A stretch of 25,199 nucleotides of DNA from Salisapilia sapeloensis (lineage: Eukaryota; Oomycota; Peronosporomycetes; Peronosporales; Salisapiliaceae): assembly GCA_023334545.1 (NCBI GenBank), contig JAADVB010000254.1, positions 1-25,199 on the forward strand, read 5' to 3'. Position 1 is the first letter of the stretch, and each line of letters begins with the position of its first letter. Both the position numbers and the translations under genes were made by a program. Below, piece by piece: positions 1-9,438 of the stretch. The notes beneath the pieces are model-generated. The model did not search any database. It was given only the letters and a program-made list of their open reading frames with translations, and had not been told where the DNA came from.

Positions 1-1824
1 CAGGGTACTATTTGAAGGCAAAATGTCACTGTGTCAAAATGAACCCAGCAGCATCATCAAAAGTAAGCAAGAATAGAAATTTGTTTGCATGAATACACGA
101 TGACTGAAATATCGTTTAGTCTGTAAGCCATGCAGAACCCAGTGCATTCCTAGGCTAAACTTAGTTGCACATTAATGTCGTGTTCGTTGAGCAGAATATC
201 AGGGATTATGCAAGGAACTGTAGGCATTCCTAAAACACGGATGAACGATAATTGGAATCAATGCCTACGTCTTTGCCGATTGTTTTTACTCTCACGTCGC
301 TATATACCTTTCCATTCCTATCTACGTGTATCGTCCGTTCCTCTGTCATGTTTCAGTAGAGAAGTGTCGAGCTGATCGTGGTGTATCGCCACAAGTCATC
401 CAAGTTGAAGTTGCATTCGATTTACTTGCGCTACTGAGCTCTTCGCCATTTCAGTGGGACGGGTATAGTGCGAGTCGCAAATACTGCCCAATTATTCCAT
501 CCATTACTGTACTGCGCCTGTTCCGAAATAATAGCGAAGGGCTCACTAGCACAAGTAAAGCGACTGTTTCGCGCGCTTTTTCAAATGTGCACATTTCGAG
601 CATCAGGCGTGGCTTGGAGTCTTGTCGAAGATGGTTTCCTCATGATTGCATGAAAGATGACGACAGAGATAGACCAAGGATATAAAGTGGCATTTACATT
701 GGCACTATCGATCACTTGCTTTCGTACTCCCTCTTTGGCGGGAAAGTTATATTGAAATGTTGGGTTGGGTTTCCAATGGTAAATGATTAAACACAATCGG
801 CTATTCTCAGCGAACGCGAAATTGCCCGATTCGATAATCGTTAATAGAGCTACAAAATCTGAATCCCCAATTATGCTGAATTGGTATTATACGCAAACAC
901 GGTCTAAGCATTTTATCACAGCGGAAGTGTGCCACCAACCTAATAATGAATAATCTTTTCTCGATCAGCTAGAATTAGTTTGCAACGGACAACTTCCACA
1001 ACTTCACCTTTGGTGAGTTGTAGGATTTGATGTATCTGTGTGTCAAGATTGATTTATGCCAAGGGCACAAATCGGTCAAGTAGCTTCGTGAAAATCACCA
1101 TCAATCGGCAATGGTACCATTATGGATGGAGTCGAAAACACAAAAGTCCACCCTTTCTACATGCTTCTTTTCCAAGCCCAGATAGTTCATGAGTAGCACT
1201 TTGTTGGATGAAGATAATTTGTTCAAAAGTAATGTACATTGACGCTGGGCTACATATGCTATCTAGCAACTGTTGTAGCATGCGCTAACCTTTATTAGCC
1301 TGCCGCTACGGCGTTTTTGTGGTCTTGCTTTTTGGAGTGTCTAAAGTCTGAGCTGAAATCCGACTGTTATGGTTTATTTGATTTCAAAATCCCGTGGACC
1401 TGGCCATGTTTTCCCAACGTACGTAAATATGATTCTACTTGGTCTTGAGTCGTAAAGGCTCATGAACAAATGCAACTTAATCAAATCGTAAATCTGGTTG
1501 TACCCAGGATACTTCCAGATTACCATCCCCACGCTCGTCGAAATTAAAAATACCTTTGATGACTGGTTCTATATTCGACACTGTATGCAAATACATGTTA
1601 TTCCTCAATCCAAAAGATCCTCCCTTGCAGCAATCAGGTCCCTTCAGCCACAATGAAGTTCATTAATCGGAAATTTGTACGTTCCCTTCTCCTGTGGACA
1701 TTAATGGGCATATATGCGGAAGAACATCATTATCAACACGGATCGCAGCATATGTTGGTGATTTTATCAACTTTGGGGAAACATAACACTCACTGTTCCC
1801 TCGCTGTAGTATTGTTTTCGGAAA
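1..1824. other. AT-rich intergenic DNA, no gene called
   Basis: I see no convincing gene here. Open frames are short (119 codons or fewer), overlap one another on both strands and show no family motif. A minus-strand frame around 430-560 and the next one up to 796 look mildly protein-like but are broken by stops, so a decayed coding relic is possible. A 70-codon frame at 1653-1865 begins with a signal-peptide-like stretch but runs into the transposon-like element that starts near 1825. Confidence 0.5.
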
Positions 1825-2656
1825 TACTGTTGTCCAGGATTATTTTTAACCTACGCTCTTATTAGGAGCAGTACTAGGACAGGATTCTCCATTCAGGACT
1901 AAGCCAGGACTGGAATTGATATAAGTTTCAGAATAATTGGCATTCTAAGAGGATACCTGACATTTAGTTCTCACAAATACATTCTCTGCATACTGAGCAA
2001 GCCAGCATGGTGGCCAATGGCGATTGCGATATAACAGCACAGGTGAGACTATAAACGAAGGTGGTGATAAGGTTACAATTCATGAAACTGGCAAATGAAG
2101 GTAGTGTTGCGAATGATGTCGCTCGTGCCAGTCAAAATCACTTGTGCAAGTCACTATCGCTAACTATCGTTGGATTGACCTATACATTAGTCTGCAGGTA
2201 AGCAGTGCTGTGTAGTTTAGCTCGATAAATAATGAATACAATCTCTTTGTGCTTGTCAAAAGGCTACGTTACTACATATTGGTTGATCATGATTGTACAA
2301 GCGTAGACATACGGCCGATATGGAAGGCCTCCACTTGGTCGAGATAAGGATAACAGCATCGAATAGACATACTTTAGTAATGCACCTTTATTTTCAGCCC
2401 ACTTTTTTCTCCCTCGTGTATCGATATGAATCGTTCACATGAAGTCTTGTACCAAGAAGCATGTACTTGGTCGATTTTCAAGACTTCTACGTACAAGTTA
2501 TAAATTACCGCGATTCTTCATATATTTCAAGGCATTTTAATTGGCTCGAATAATTTATAGCTAATCATTGCAAATCCTGGGCTGATACTGAACCAATCCT
2601 GGACAGTCATGGATCCATCTTAGGCTTAGGGCTATTGTCAGTCCTGGATAACAGTA
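1825..2656. mobile_element. Candidate non-autonomous DNA transposon (MITE-like)
   Basis: The two ends are inverted copies of each other. The left end reads TACTGTTGTCCAGGA inward from 1825, and the right end, read on the minus strand from 2656, is TACTGTTATCCAGGA, matching at 14 of 15 bases. If the outer TA is a target-site duplication, the element is 828 bp (1827-2654), as in Tc1/mariner-like elements. Variants of CCAGGA recur just inside both ends: 1833, 1879, 1893 and 1904 on the left, and in inverted form at 2575, 2597 and 2642 on the right. Subterminal repeats of this kind are often transposase-binding sites. No transposase frame is visible inside, so it would be non-autonomous. A chance short inverted repeat is the alternative. 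Confidence 0.42.
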
Positions 2657-2723
2657 CCCGCCAATTATAAAAGGTCGATTTATGCTGTGCAGAACTGTCA
2701 GTAGATTTAGTCTTACTTCAACT

Positions 2724-2730
2724 TCAATTC
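2724..2730 (+). promoter_or_regulatory. Oomycete initiator (Inr) of the AAAP transporter gene
   Basis: TCAATTC matches the oomycete Inr consensus YCAWTYY and lies 68 bp before the ATG at 2798, a reasonable distance for a transcription start. The motif is short, so it is supportive only. Confidence 0.4.
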
Positions 2731-2797
2731 AGCAAAATAGTCAGTATGCTATTTTATTGAAGGAAGATCATCTTCATTAAAGAAAAACTCGACCAGG

Positions 2798-4402
2798 ATG
2801 ATGGCTTTCGGGAACGGACAAGAGGATGACTTGAAAGAGGGATTGCTCGATAATGAAGTCGAGCATGGAGACTCCCCCTCTGCGAGAACCATACACAGTG
2901 AAGATGATTACGACGTACTTTCAGACCGGGAGACGCTCGTCTTCGAAGAACGGCAGCATCAGAAGCGATATGGGCGCTCTAGCTTTTGCCAAACACACAT
3001 TTTAAGCAAGCTTCAACCAGGATCTGGTAGCCATGACATGCTTACAAGCTACAAGCTTCGTATCCCATCTGACCATTTTGTATATACTGTAGTGAAAGGA
3101 TCCATGTTCACCATGACGGTGGCAATTGTCGGTGCTGGTGTCCTCGCTCTGCCCTATGCAGTTGCCCAGGTACCTTTCTAGCTCCAGCTTTCTACCTCCT
3201 TTGAAAATAATTCAGATATTTATCCCATTTGTCTATCATCAGACTGGTCTGATTCTCGGTATCTTGCTGATTATCAAGTGTGCTGCGGCAACCAACTTTA
3301 CACTACGCAATCTCCTCGTGTGCGCTAATATCTCAGATGGCAAGTCGTATATGGACTTAGCCTACCGCACTGGAGGCAAGTACCTCGCGCTTTTCACCCA
3401 ATCGATTATCTGCTTGAATCTCTTTGGCACGTGCGTTGGATACCTCGTAGGAGGCGCCGAACTCATTCAACTCGCCATGCAGGTATGTGTACTAGCATGC
3501 ATCGAACTTGTCTGTACTAACACCTAGCGTAGAAATTCCTCGGAACAGCAAGCAGGAGTCTCATGGTGGATCGACAGGCGCTGATTCTGATCCTCTGCTT
3601 TGCGCTGATTCTTCCTCTATCCTTGTTCCGAACTCTAGAGCCTCTACGTTTCACATCACTCTTCTCCATCGCATGCATTGTCTTCATGACACTCGTCGTG
3701 GTCATCAAGTACTTTGTCTTTGTCCACGAAGGCTTCGCTCCTTCGTTCATTGACCAACTGCACCACATTACTCTTTTCACCTTTGATATTGTCCCTCTCC
3801 TCCGCTGCATTCCTCTCGTCATCTTTGCCTACACATGTCACCCGAACGTCCTGCCGATCTACCAAGTGCTCAAGCGCCCATCGAATCGACGTATGTTCAA
3901 GGTCATGGACAGGAGTCTTGCATTAGGCGCAGCAGTCTACAGCCTTGTTGGCTTCTTTGTCGTCCTCACATTCGGTCGCGCGACTGACCCGAACTTCCTC
4001 AAGAACGACTACAAGGGCGACGGTGCTGTGATTCTAGGATGTCTCGGCTTCAGTGTCGCGCTCGTTCTCACTGGTCCGCTCTTCGTCCATACACTACGAG
4101 ACAATCTACTGGAAGCGACAATCGGGTCCGGTCGACTCGCACTACCGATCCACCTTTTCTTATCCACTGTATTGGTCTTGGCGGTGCTGATTGTAGCTTT
4201 AACAGCGGGCAACATTGCGTCGGTGCTTGGATTCTTAGGTGCGACGACAAACCCTCTGATCTGTTTTGTCCTTCCTGCTGCGTTCGTATGGAAGCTGACG
4301 CCAGAGAGGTTGGCGCAAAAGTACATCGCTCTGGCCTTAGCAGTGATGGCTATCCAAGTGAGCGTCGGGAGTCTCCTTCAGAAAGCAGGTTTCATTGGCT
4401 AA
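2798..4402 (+). CDS. Amino acid/auxin permease (AAAP) family transporter
   Basis: A membrane amino acid transporter of the AAAP (SLC32/36/38, AVT-like) family. Three exons are inferred: 2798-3169, 3243-3482 and 3533-4402, with GT-AG introns of 73 and 50 nt, both in phase 0, giving 493 residues. The first 90 or so residues are acidic and cytosolic. Then comes the family's first-helix signature (AIVGAGVLALPYAVAQTG), which the first intron splits between Q and T. About ten further hydrophobic segments run to the C-terminus, including a proline-containing PLLRCIPLVIFAYTCHPN stretch typical of the family. Neither substrate nor membrane can be told from sequence; vacuolar or plasma-membrane neutral amino acid transport is the usual role. 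The Trf4 gene starts 134 bp downstream on the same strand. Confidence 0.92.
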
Positions 4403-4510
4403 ACATTTACTATGAAAGGCTAAGAAAAACATGCAAGTTGTTTTTTGGATCTGTTTTCATTGGGTTTGTTAGATGGCTTTATAATAAGACAGACAACTAT
4501 CGGAACTCAT

Positions 4511-4527
4511 TCATTCTTTTTCATTTG
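4511..4527 (+). promoter_or_regulatory. Oomycete Inr plus flanking promoter region of the Trf4 gene
   Basis: TCATTCTTTTTCATTTG combines an Inr (TCATTCT, YCAWTYY) with a following CATTT block, close to the Inr-FPR composite described for Phytophthora genes. It lies 9-26 bp before the ATG at 4537, so that ATG would be the first in a very short leader. This is the main reason for choosing 4537 rather than an upstream start in the longer open frame, which overlaps the transporter gene. Confidence 0.6.
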
Positions 4528-4536
4528 ACAGAGCTG

Positions 4537-7500
4537 ATGGTCGCGGTATCGGCTCCGCGTGGAGCTACACGTGGGTCAAATGTAGATGTACATCGCTCCA
4601 AGTCTAGAGCGGATGTGATACTACCGATGAGGAAAAGTGTGGCACCAGAGCGTTTAGTCCAGACGCTGGGGGAGGCAATTCACTTTTTCTCTTCGGCATC
4701 ACGTCGAAGTAAGGGTGATTCGAGTGTAGAAGCAAGACGGAAGGATATGATGGAGTGGCTTTTACATATAAAGGATGAAGAGTTTGCGTCTTTATTGTCT
4801 GTGGTGGATACGAGTTTCGTGAAAACGATGCTGAGTATGGGTATGAGCTCCCAACGACGTCGCAAAGGAGAAAAATTGATTCAGGGTAGTACGACAGCAG
4901 AGTTTCAGATCATTCCTGATAACCATACCTTTAGTATGGAGAAAAAGAAATTCACAGGACGACGTTTTAATGCGCAACAAGCCAAGGAAGCGCTCCCTAC
5001 CACGCCAAAGGAATTTACTCGCCGGCCTTTAATGCATACAGACGATGGCGATACCTTTGGAGGGTTTCGGACCTCAGAGTATGACAGAATATGTCGCCAA
5101 TGGACAGAAAGTCTACGTCTGTTAAATACGCATTGCTCCTGTGATACCATCGCTCTATCCTTGGATGCACTTCTTTCAGACAAATCGACAGGAGTATCTC
5201 ATCGAGTCCGTCAGGAGGTACTAAGGACGCTAAATGTTCTTTCAAACCATCAATTTCTATCGTCTCCCCCGTCTGAAAACGCAATCAAGTATCGTGCATG
5301 GGGAGAAACGAAATGGAAAGCATCGGAAGGGTACTCGAGTATCCCTTCCTTCATCGCCAATGTCTTTGAACTAAATATCTGGTATCACTGGCATGAACAT
5401 CAAAAGTCATCTGCATATACCATCCCGACGTCAGGTCTTCCATCCAAAAAACCACTCCGTACAGCTTGGATGGATGCATCCGCCACACAGCGCCAAAACT
5501 CACTCAAAACCGTTAGTAGCCAAGCTCTGTCCTATCTACAAGAGCAGCGTAGTCACTCTGCCCAATCTTCACTTACTTTGCTTTCCAATCTTATCGATCA
5601 CAAGTCGAGCGATTCAGACGACATGTTCAGTTGCTCCTTTCGAAAGGCACTTGAGAAACCAGAGGTTGCTGCATTCCATCTTCTCGTAGCTGAGCATCTT
5701 CAAGATCAATGCTCTATCCTCTTGTCTGATCTATTGCTAGAAGAATCCTTGTCAACAAAGCGTAATGGGAAAGCTAAAACACAAAAAAGACGGCAGAAGC
5801 GAAAGAAAAAGAAGGAGCGTCAAAAGGCACCACCATCTTCTCCAGTACAAACGCCAAGTGTCTCAAGTGAAGATGTTGTTCATAAAGTGGCAGAAGAAAC
5901 GGCTTCGAACGTCCTGAACTTGTCGGTAGAAGCTGCCTCTGCACAGCTACTTGATACAGATGACTGGGTAGAAGTTTCGCATCAAAGGCATAAAAAGATG
6001 AAAGAAAAAAGCAGTTCAACGCCATCTGAAGAGCTTCCAGCGTCCACTGAAAAAGAAGTGGAGCAGGAGGATCCTCCGCTGACGTATGAAGACCAAGCCT
6101 CGGATCAATCATCTGACAGCTCAGATCACTTCCAAAGTCTGTTTGAACGTGGGTATGATGCAGCTGGTCTGACACCAACACCGACGCCATTCGGGTACCA
6201 GTCTCTCCTATCGTCTCCTTCGTCTCCCTTCTTCCTGTCTTTCTCTTCTTCCTCCGAGTCGCCTTCGCAGGAATCAGAGGCACGTGTCCCCGAGTGGCAG
6301 TTCCCCTCCTTTCTGTCTTCTCGACCAACCTCAACAGTCTCTGGTCTCGACTGGGACTTTCACAATTGGCATCTCAAGCCAGAGCATGCTTGCAACCGAT
6401 ACAATCGGATGCTCCAGGCGGAAGCACCTCGACGACCATCCAAGCGACCTCGTGCGAAAGGATCTGCCTTGTCTGCGTCAGCCAAAGCCTACCAACCAGC
6501 TGCTCCAGAGCCTACTTACTACGACGAGAAGGAAATGAGTACGAAGGAATGTCAAACGGATCTTTCATTTGGAACGACGGAAGATGAGGGAGATGAGACG
6601 AGTCTGGATTCTCGTGTCGCTCGACTCGAGAATGACGTTGCGGAACGTATAAAGAAAGTGGACGACCTGTCGGCAACGTTTGGCAATGACTTGTCGACAC
6701 TAAAGCAAAGTATTTCGTTACTTAGTGATCAACTTCGATCTGTCGAGACCGAGTTATCGACGCTGAAACTAGCGCAAGAAAGTGTCGCGTCGAGTCTATC
6801 AAACGTCCAACTGACAGCAGATCAAACTTCTCCTCCGTCCGAGTATCGATCAACGAACACGAACTCATTGCTCGGACCATTCGTCTCCGTCCCCATGTCT
6901 GTCCTGCCTCCACGTAGTAAACTCCATTGGGACATTTGTGAATTCGTAAGTCAGCTGCAGGCTTCTAGCAGTGCGCGTGTACAAGCTCAGGTAGGTGCCT
7001 TGCGACTGTGCACAGCAACTGTCCGGTCGCTTTGGCCGAGAGCCCAAGTGCGTCCGTATGGATCCTTCGTCTCTGGTCTCATCCTTCCATCAAGTGACTT
7101 GGATCTAGTTATCTGCCTTCCAAAAGTCCGACGAGATGCACCAGCAGATGCGGCCGGTGTCTTGGAAGGCCGGAATGCTATCAAAGAGACGTGGCAGCAG
7201 AACCTCAGTCGGAAGCTCAGGCAAGAGCCGTGGGTCCTTCCTGACACTGTCCAGACTCTGCCACATGCGACCATCCCAATCATCACGTTGGTTACCGCTG
7301 CGCCGTATAACGTTCGACTAGACATTTCATTTGAAGGGCCTCGACACAATGGTCTCGAGACGAATGACGTTGTTCTATCGCTTATGCATGAATTCCCTCC
7401 CTTGGCACCACTGATGCTGGTACTCAAGAGTCTTGCGATCGATCGAGGTTTTGCACTCACGTACTCTGGCGGCCTCTCATCCTACGCTATGCTTCTCATG

Positions 7501-8586
7501 GTCGCTCGATATTTACAGGAACACCGAGACCAAATGCTTTCGGATTCTCCTACGACTGGCACAGCGCAATCGTCGGCAGACTTTGGCATGATGTTGATGG
7601 GTTTTCTTGATTTCTATGGTAACCGCTTTGATCCTCGCACGACAGGCATAAGCGTCGCGTCTCGCTGCTTCCTCAATCGAGAGAGCATGATGTCCGGTAC
7701 GAATGGCCGGACGCAGGACGTACCGAGTGTCAGCCCAACTTCTCAGTTTGATGGAAACGTACCAGAGTCGAGTGTTTCGAATACTGACCTATTGTCATCC
7801 CCTGGATCGAAAAGGTATAGCAGTCGACTGTCTTTAGATGCGTACGAGATGGACCACGTCGTGGACCAAGCGCATGATCCACACAAGTTTGATCCTGTAT
7901 ACATTGAAGATCCGTTGCGTCCAAGTAATAATGTCGGTCGCAACTGCTTCCGTATCATGCAGATCCGACGTGCGTTCGCTACTGCCTACTCTACTCTCAT
8001 GGCAGCTTCCATGTCGCCCTCTGTCCTACCTGCGAATCGAAATGCACTCGTTGCAGGTGTCCCTCTGCATCCAGAGAACCTCTTGCGGTCGTTATTTGGT
8101 AGCGTGACATTAGATAAGAGCAAAGAGAGTGAGACGCCGGCGGTGGAAACCATGTCATACCATGGGCAGGAGGTGTATGGGTACCACGCGCCACCGAACT
8201 ACCCTCCTCCACCTCCCAACTATGGCCTGCAGATGATGCCACACCAATATCCTCGATCTCACTACAACCACCACGTCAGCTATCGAAGTGAAGCGGCTGT
8301 GCGTCGACATAGTGAGTCGGAAGGTGAAGTCATGAAAGGATTTGAAGAGCAGGAGAGGAAGCAGCCGTCGCCTACGATGCGCAAGGGTCCAGCTCGATCC
8401 TTAAGTTTTGCGGATGTGGTCGTCGGTGGCAGTCGAGGTTCTAGACGATCGACGAGTGAAGTTCGGAGGAAAGGACCTGGGTCTCCATTAGGTTTTACTA
8501 GATCTGTGGGTGGAAGGCGGTCGGAACAAAGGCATGAGGATAGTATTAATGAGCGATGGGAAACGAGAGATGACTTTTGGACGTAA
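4537..8586 (+). CDS. Trf4/PAPD5-type non-canonical poly(A) RNA polymerase with a giant N-terminal extension
   Basis: A single-exon 1349-residue protein. Residues about 796-1150 form a DNA polymerase beta-like nucleotidyltransferase with a PAP-associated domain. The helical turn GS is at 842-843, catalytic carboxylates are D854 and D856 (SDLDLVI) and D929 (VRLDISFEG), then GGLSSY near 979 and the nucleotide-recognition motif IEDPLRPSNNVGR from 1123. This set is diagnostic of Trf4/5 (TENT4), which in TRAMP-like complexes adds short A-tails to nuclear RNAs for exosome decay. A Ser-rich insert of roughly 75 residues lies just before IEDP. Residues 1-795 match nothing I know. They include a strongly basic, NLS-like run at 409-430, acidic Ser-rich low complexity, and a coiled coil at about 690-760. 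The C-terminus is Pro/Tyr- and Arg/Ser-rich. The family is usually 500-700 residues, so this is about twice the normal size. Confidence 0.92.
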   Translation: MVAVSAPRGATRGSNVDVHRSKSRADVILPMRKSVAPERLVQTLGEAIHFFSSASRRSKGDSSVEARRKDMMEWLLHIKDEEFASLLSVVDTSFVKTMLSMGMSSQRRRKGEKLIQGSTTAEFQIIPDNHTFSMEKKKFTGRRFNAQQAKEALPTTPKEFTRRPLMHTDDGDTFGGFRTSEYDRICRQWTESLRLLNTHCSCDTIALSLDALLSDKSTGVSHRVRQEVLRTLNVLSNHQFLSSPPSENAIKYRAWGETKWKASEGYSSIPSFIANVFELNIWYHWHEHQKSSAYTIPTSGLPSKKPLRTAWMDASATQRQNSLKTVSSQALSYLQEQRSHSAQSSLTLLSNLIDHKSSDSDDMFSCSFRKALEKPEVAAFHLLVAEHLQDQCSILLSDLLLEESLSTKRNGKAKTQKRRQKRKKKKERQKAPPSSPVQTPSVSSEDVVHKVAEETASNVLNLSVEAASAQLLDTDDWVEVSHQRHKKMKEKSSSTPSEELPASTEKEVEQEDPPLTYEDQASDQSSDSSDHFQSLFERGYDAAGLTPTPTPFGYQSLLSSPSSPFFLSFSSSSESPSQESEARVPEWQFPSFLSSRPTSTVSGLDWDFHNWHLKPEHACNRYNRMLQAEAPRRPSKRPRAKGSALSASAKAYQPAAPEPTYYDEKEMSTKECQTDLSFGTTEDEGDETSLDSRVARLENDVAERIKKVDDLSATFGNDLSTLKQSISLLSDQLRSVETELSTLKLAQESVASSLSNVQLTADQTSPPSEYRSTNTNSLLGPFVSVPMSVLPPRSKLHWDICEFVSQLQASSSARVQAQVGALRLCTATVRSLWPRAQVRPYGSFVSGLILPSSDLDLVICLPKVRRDAPADAAGVLEGRNAIKETWQQNLSRKLRQEPWVLPDTVQTLPHATIPIITLVTAAPYNVRLDISFEGPRHNGLETNDVVLSLMHEFPPLAPLMLVLKSLAIDRGFALTYSGGLSSYAMLLMVARYLQEHRDQMLSDSPTTGTAQSSADFGMMLMGFLDFYGNRFDPRTTGISVASRCFLNRESMMSGTNGRTQDVPSVSPTSQFDGNVPESSVSNTDLLSSPGSKRYSSRLSLDAYEMDHVVDQAHDPHKFDPVYIEDPLRPSNNVGRNCFRIMQIRRAFATAYSTLMAASMSPSVLPANRNALVAGVPLHPENLLRSLFGSVTLDKSKESETPAVETMSYHGQEVYGYHAPPNYPPPPPNYGLQMMPHQYPRSHYNHHVSYRSEAAVRRHSESEGEVMKGFEEQERKQPSPTMRKGPARSLSFADVVVGGSRGSRRSTSEVRRKGPGSPLGFTRSVGGRRSEQRHEDSINERWETRDDFWT

Positions 8587-8598
8587 GTAAAAAATGCA

Positions 8599-9438
8599 TT
8601 AGCCGAGGAGGTTGTAGACGTAGCCTGTGTTAGAGGCAAAGGACCGTTCGACCAGGTTTACTTTCATCAACGTCTGTAGCGTCTCCTTGCACCGAATGAC
8701 TTTCATGCCGCTGTTTCTGGCCAAGTCGGCGATCGTGCTGTCGATGGACATGTGATGTTAGCTGCTTTTAGCATGAGGGATACGAGGAAACTTACACGCC
8801 AGTGTCACGGTTCTTCAAGTAGAGAATAAGCGTCTCCATCTTGTGCAATTGGTCTTTGGTCTGGTACTTTCGAGGTAGCTTTTCAATCATATCTAGATGG
8901 AGATTAGCCTTGCGGATGCTGTTGGACGGATACAAGAGCTACCTTTATCCCATTTCCAAGATGGAGAAGCTGCCGACTGTCGTTTTGCAAATGAAACACT
9001 TTTACTACCAAGACTCTTCCTACCAATGCTCTTCCTCGTTCCAATACTCTTCCTCCCCAAGCTTTTCGTCCGTCGATTCTCCTGACTTGGTGGCGTCCGG
9101 TGCTTTGACTTGTCCTCCATGTCTTCATCTGTGTCGACTTTACCCTCCTTTTCACCGTAATCTGACTTGCTATAAGTCTGTGGACTCTTCTGTTTCGTCG
9201 CACGCATGGACTTGGCGTATGCTGTGTCTGCCAAGGCAGATGTGCTTTTCTTTGGAGGTGGATGCTGTGGGAATCGCAAACATGATCCTTGGAGCACAAT
9301 CGCTTGTAGAAAATTACCAAAAGTCGAGTTGAAAGTAGTGACAGCTTGTTGGACTCGACTCACTTCATCAAGTTGGTCTTGCAAGAGCCGAAGACCGTCC
9401 TTGAGCTCTTCCAGCCCACTTAACACCGACTCGGCCAT
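8599..9438 (-). CDS. DAM1: Dam1-like DASH complex subunit with winged-helix-like C-terminus
   Basis: Three exons on the minus strand: 9438-8943, 8892-8796 and 8737-8599, with introns of 50 and 58 nt (phases 1 and 2), giving 243 residues. The first 60 residues match the Dam1 domain pattern: a heptad-like helix, then FNSTFGNFLQAIVL and CLRFPQHP, equivalent to the FxxSFxxFLYGL...CxxFPxxP core of fungal Dam1. DASH/Dam1 rings couple kinetochores to microtubules. Residues 61-165 are a basic, Ser-rich linker with three RKS[IL] Aurora-type sites. The last two exons (residues about 166-243) form three predicted helices followed by a short beta-like tail (TGYVYNLLG), consistent with a winged helix. The gene converges on Trf4 with 12 bp between stops. 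Without the downstream exons the protein would end at residue 181 inside intron 1. The Dam1 call is strong by pattern; the C-terminal fold is inference. Confidence 0.78.

Noticed and set aside
326-685. 119-codon plus-strand frame near the left end
   Set aside because: Composition and residue order do not look coding, there is no family motif, and competing frames exist on both strands.
1653-1865. 70-residue frame with a signal-peptide-like start, a possible small secreted protein
   Set aside because: It runs into the terminal repeat of the transposon-like element, has no recognisable mature domain, and frames of this length are expected by chance.
4039-4536. Upstream extension of the Trf4 frame to 4039 (1515 residues in total)
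   Set aside because: The extension overlaps the last exon of the transporter in another frame, has no Trf4-like content, and lies upstream of a good initiator just before the ATG at 4537.
5774-6334. 186-codon minus-strand frame inside the Trf4 gene
   Set aside because: A shadow of the low-complexity coding strand; no domain and no promoter.
6987-7460. 157-codon minus-strand frame opposite the Trf4 catalytic domain
   Set aside because: It lies antisense to the conserved catalytic motifs and is explained by codon bias of the real gene.
8893-9332. Plus-strand frame of up to 163 codons opposite DAM1
   Set aside because: Antisense to the DAM1-like exon, whose Dam1 motif and splice sites explain the region.
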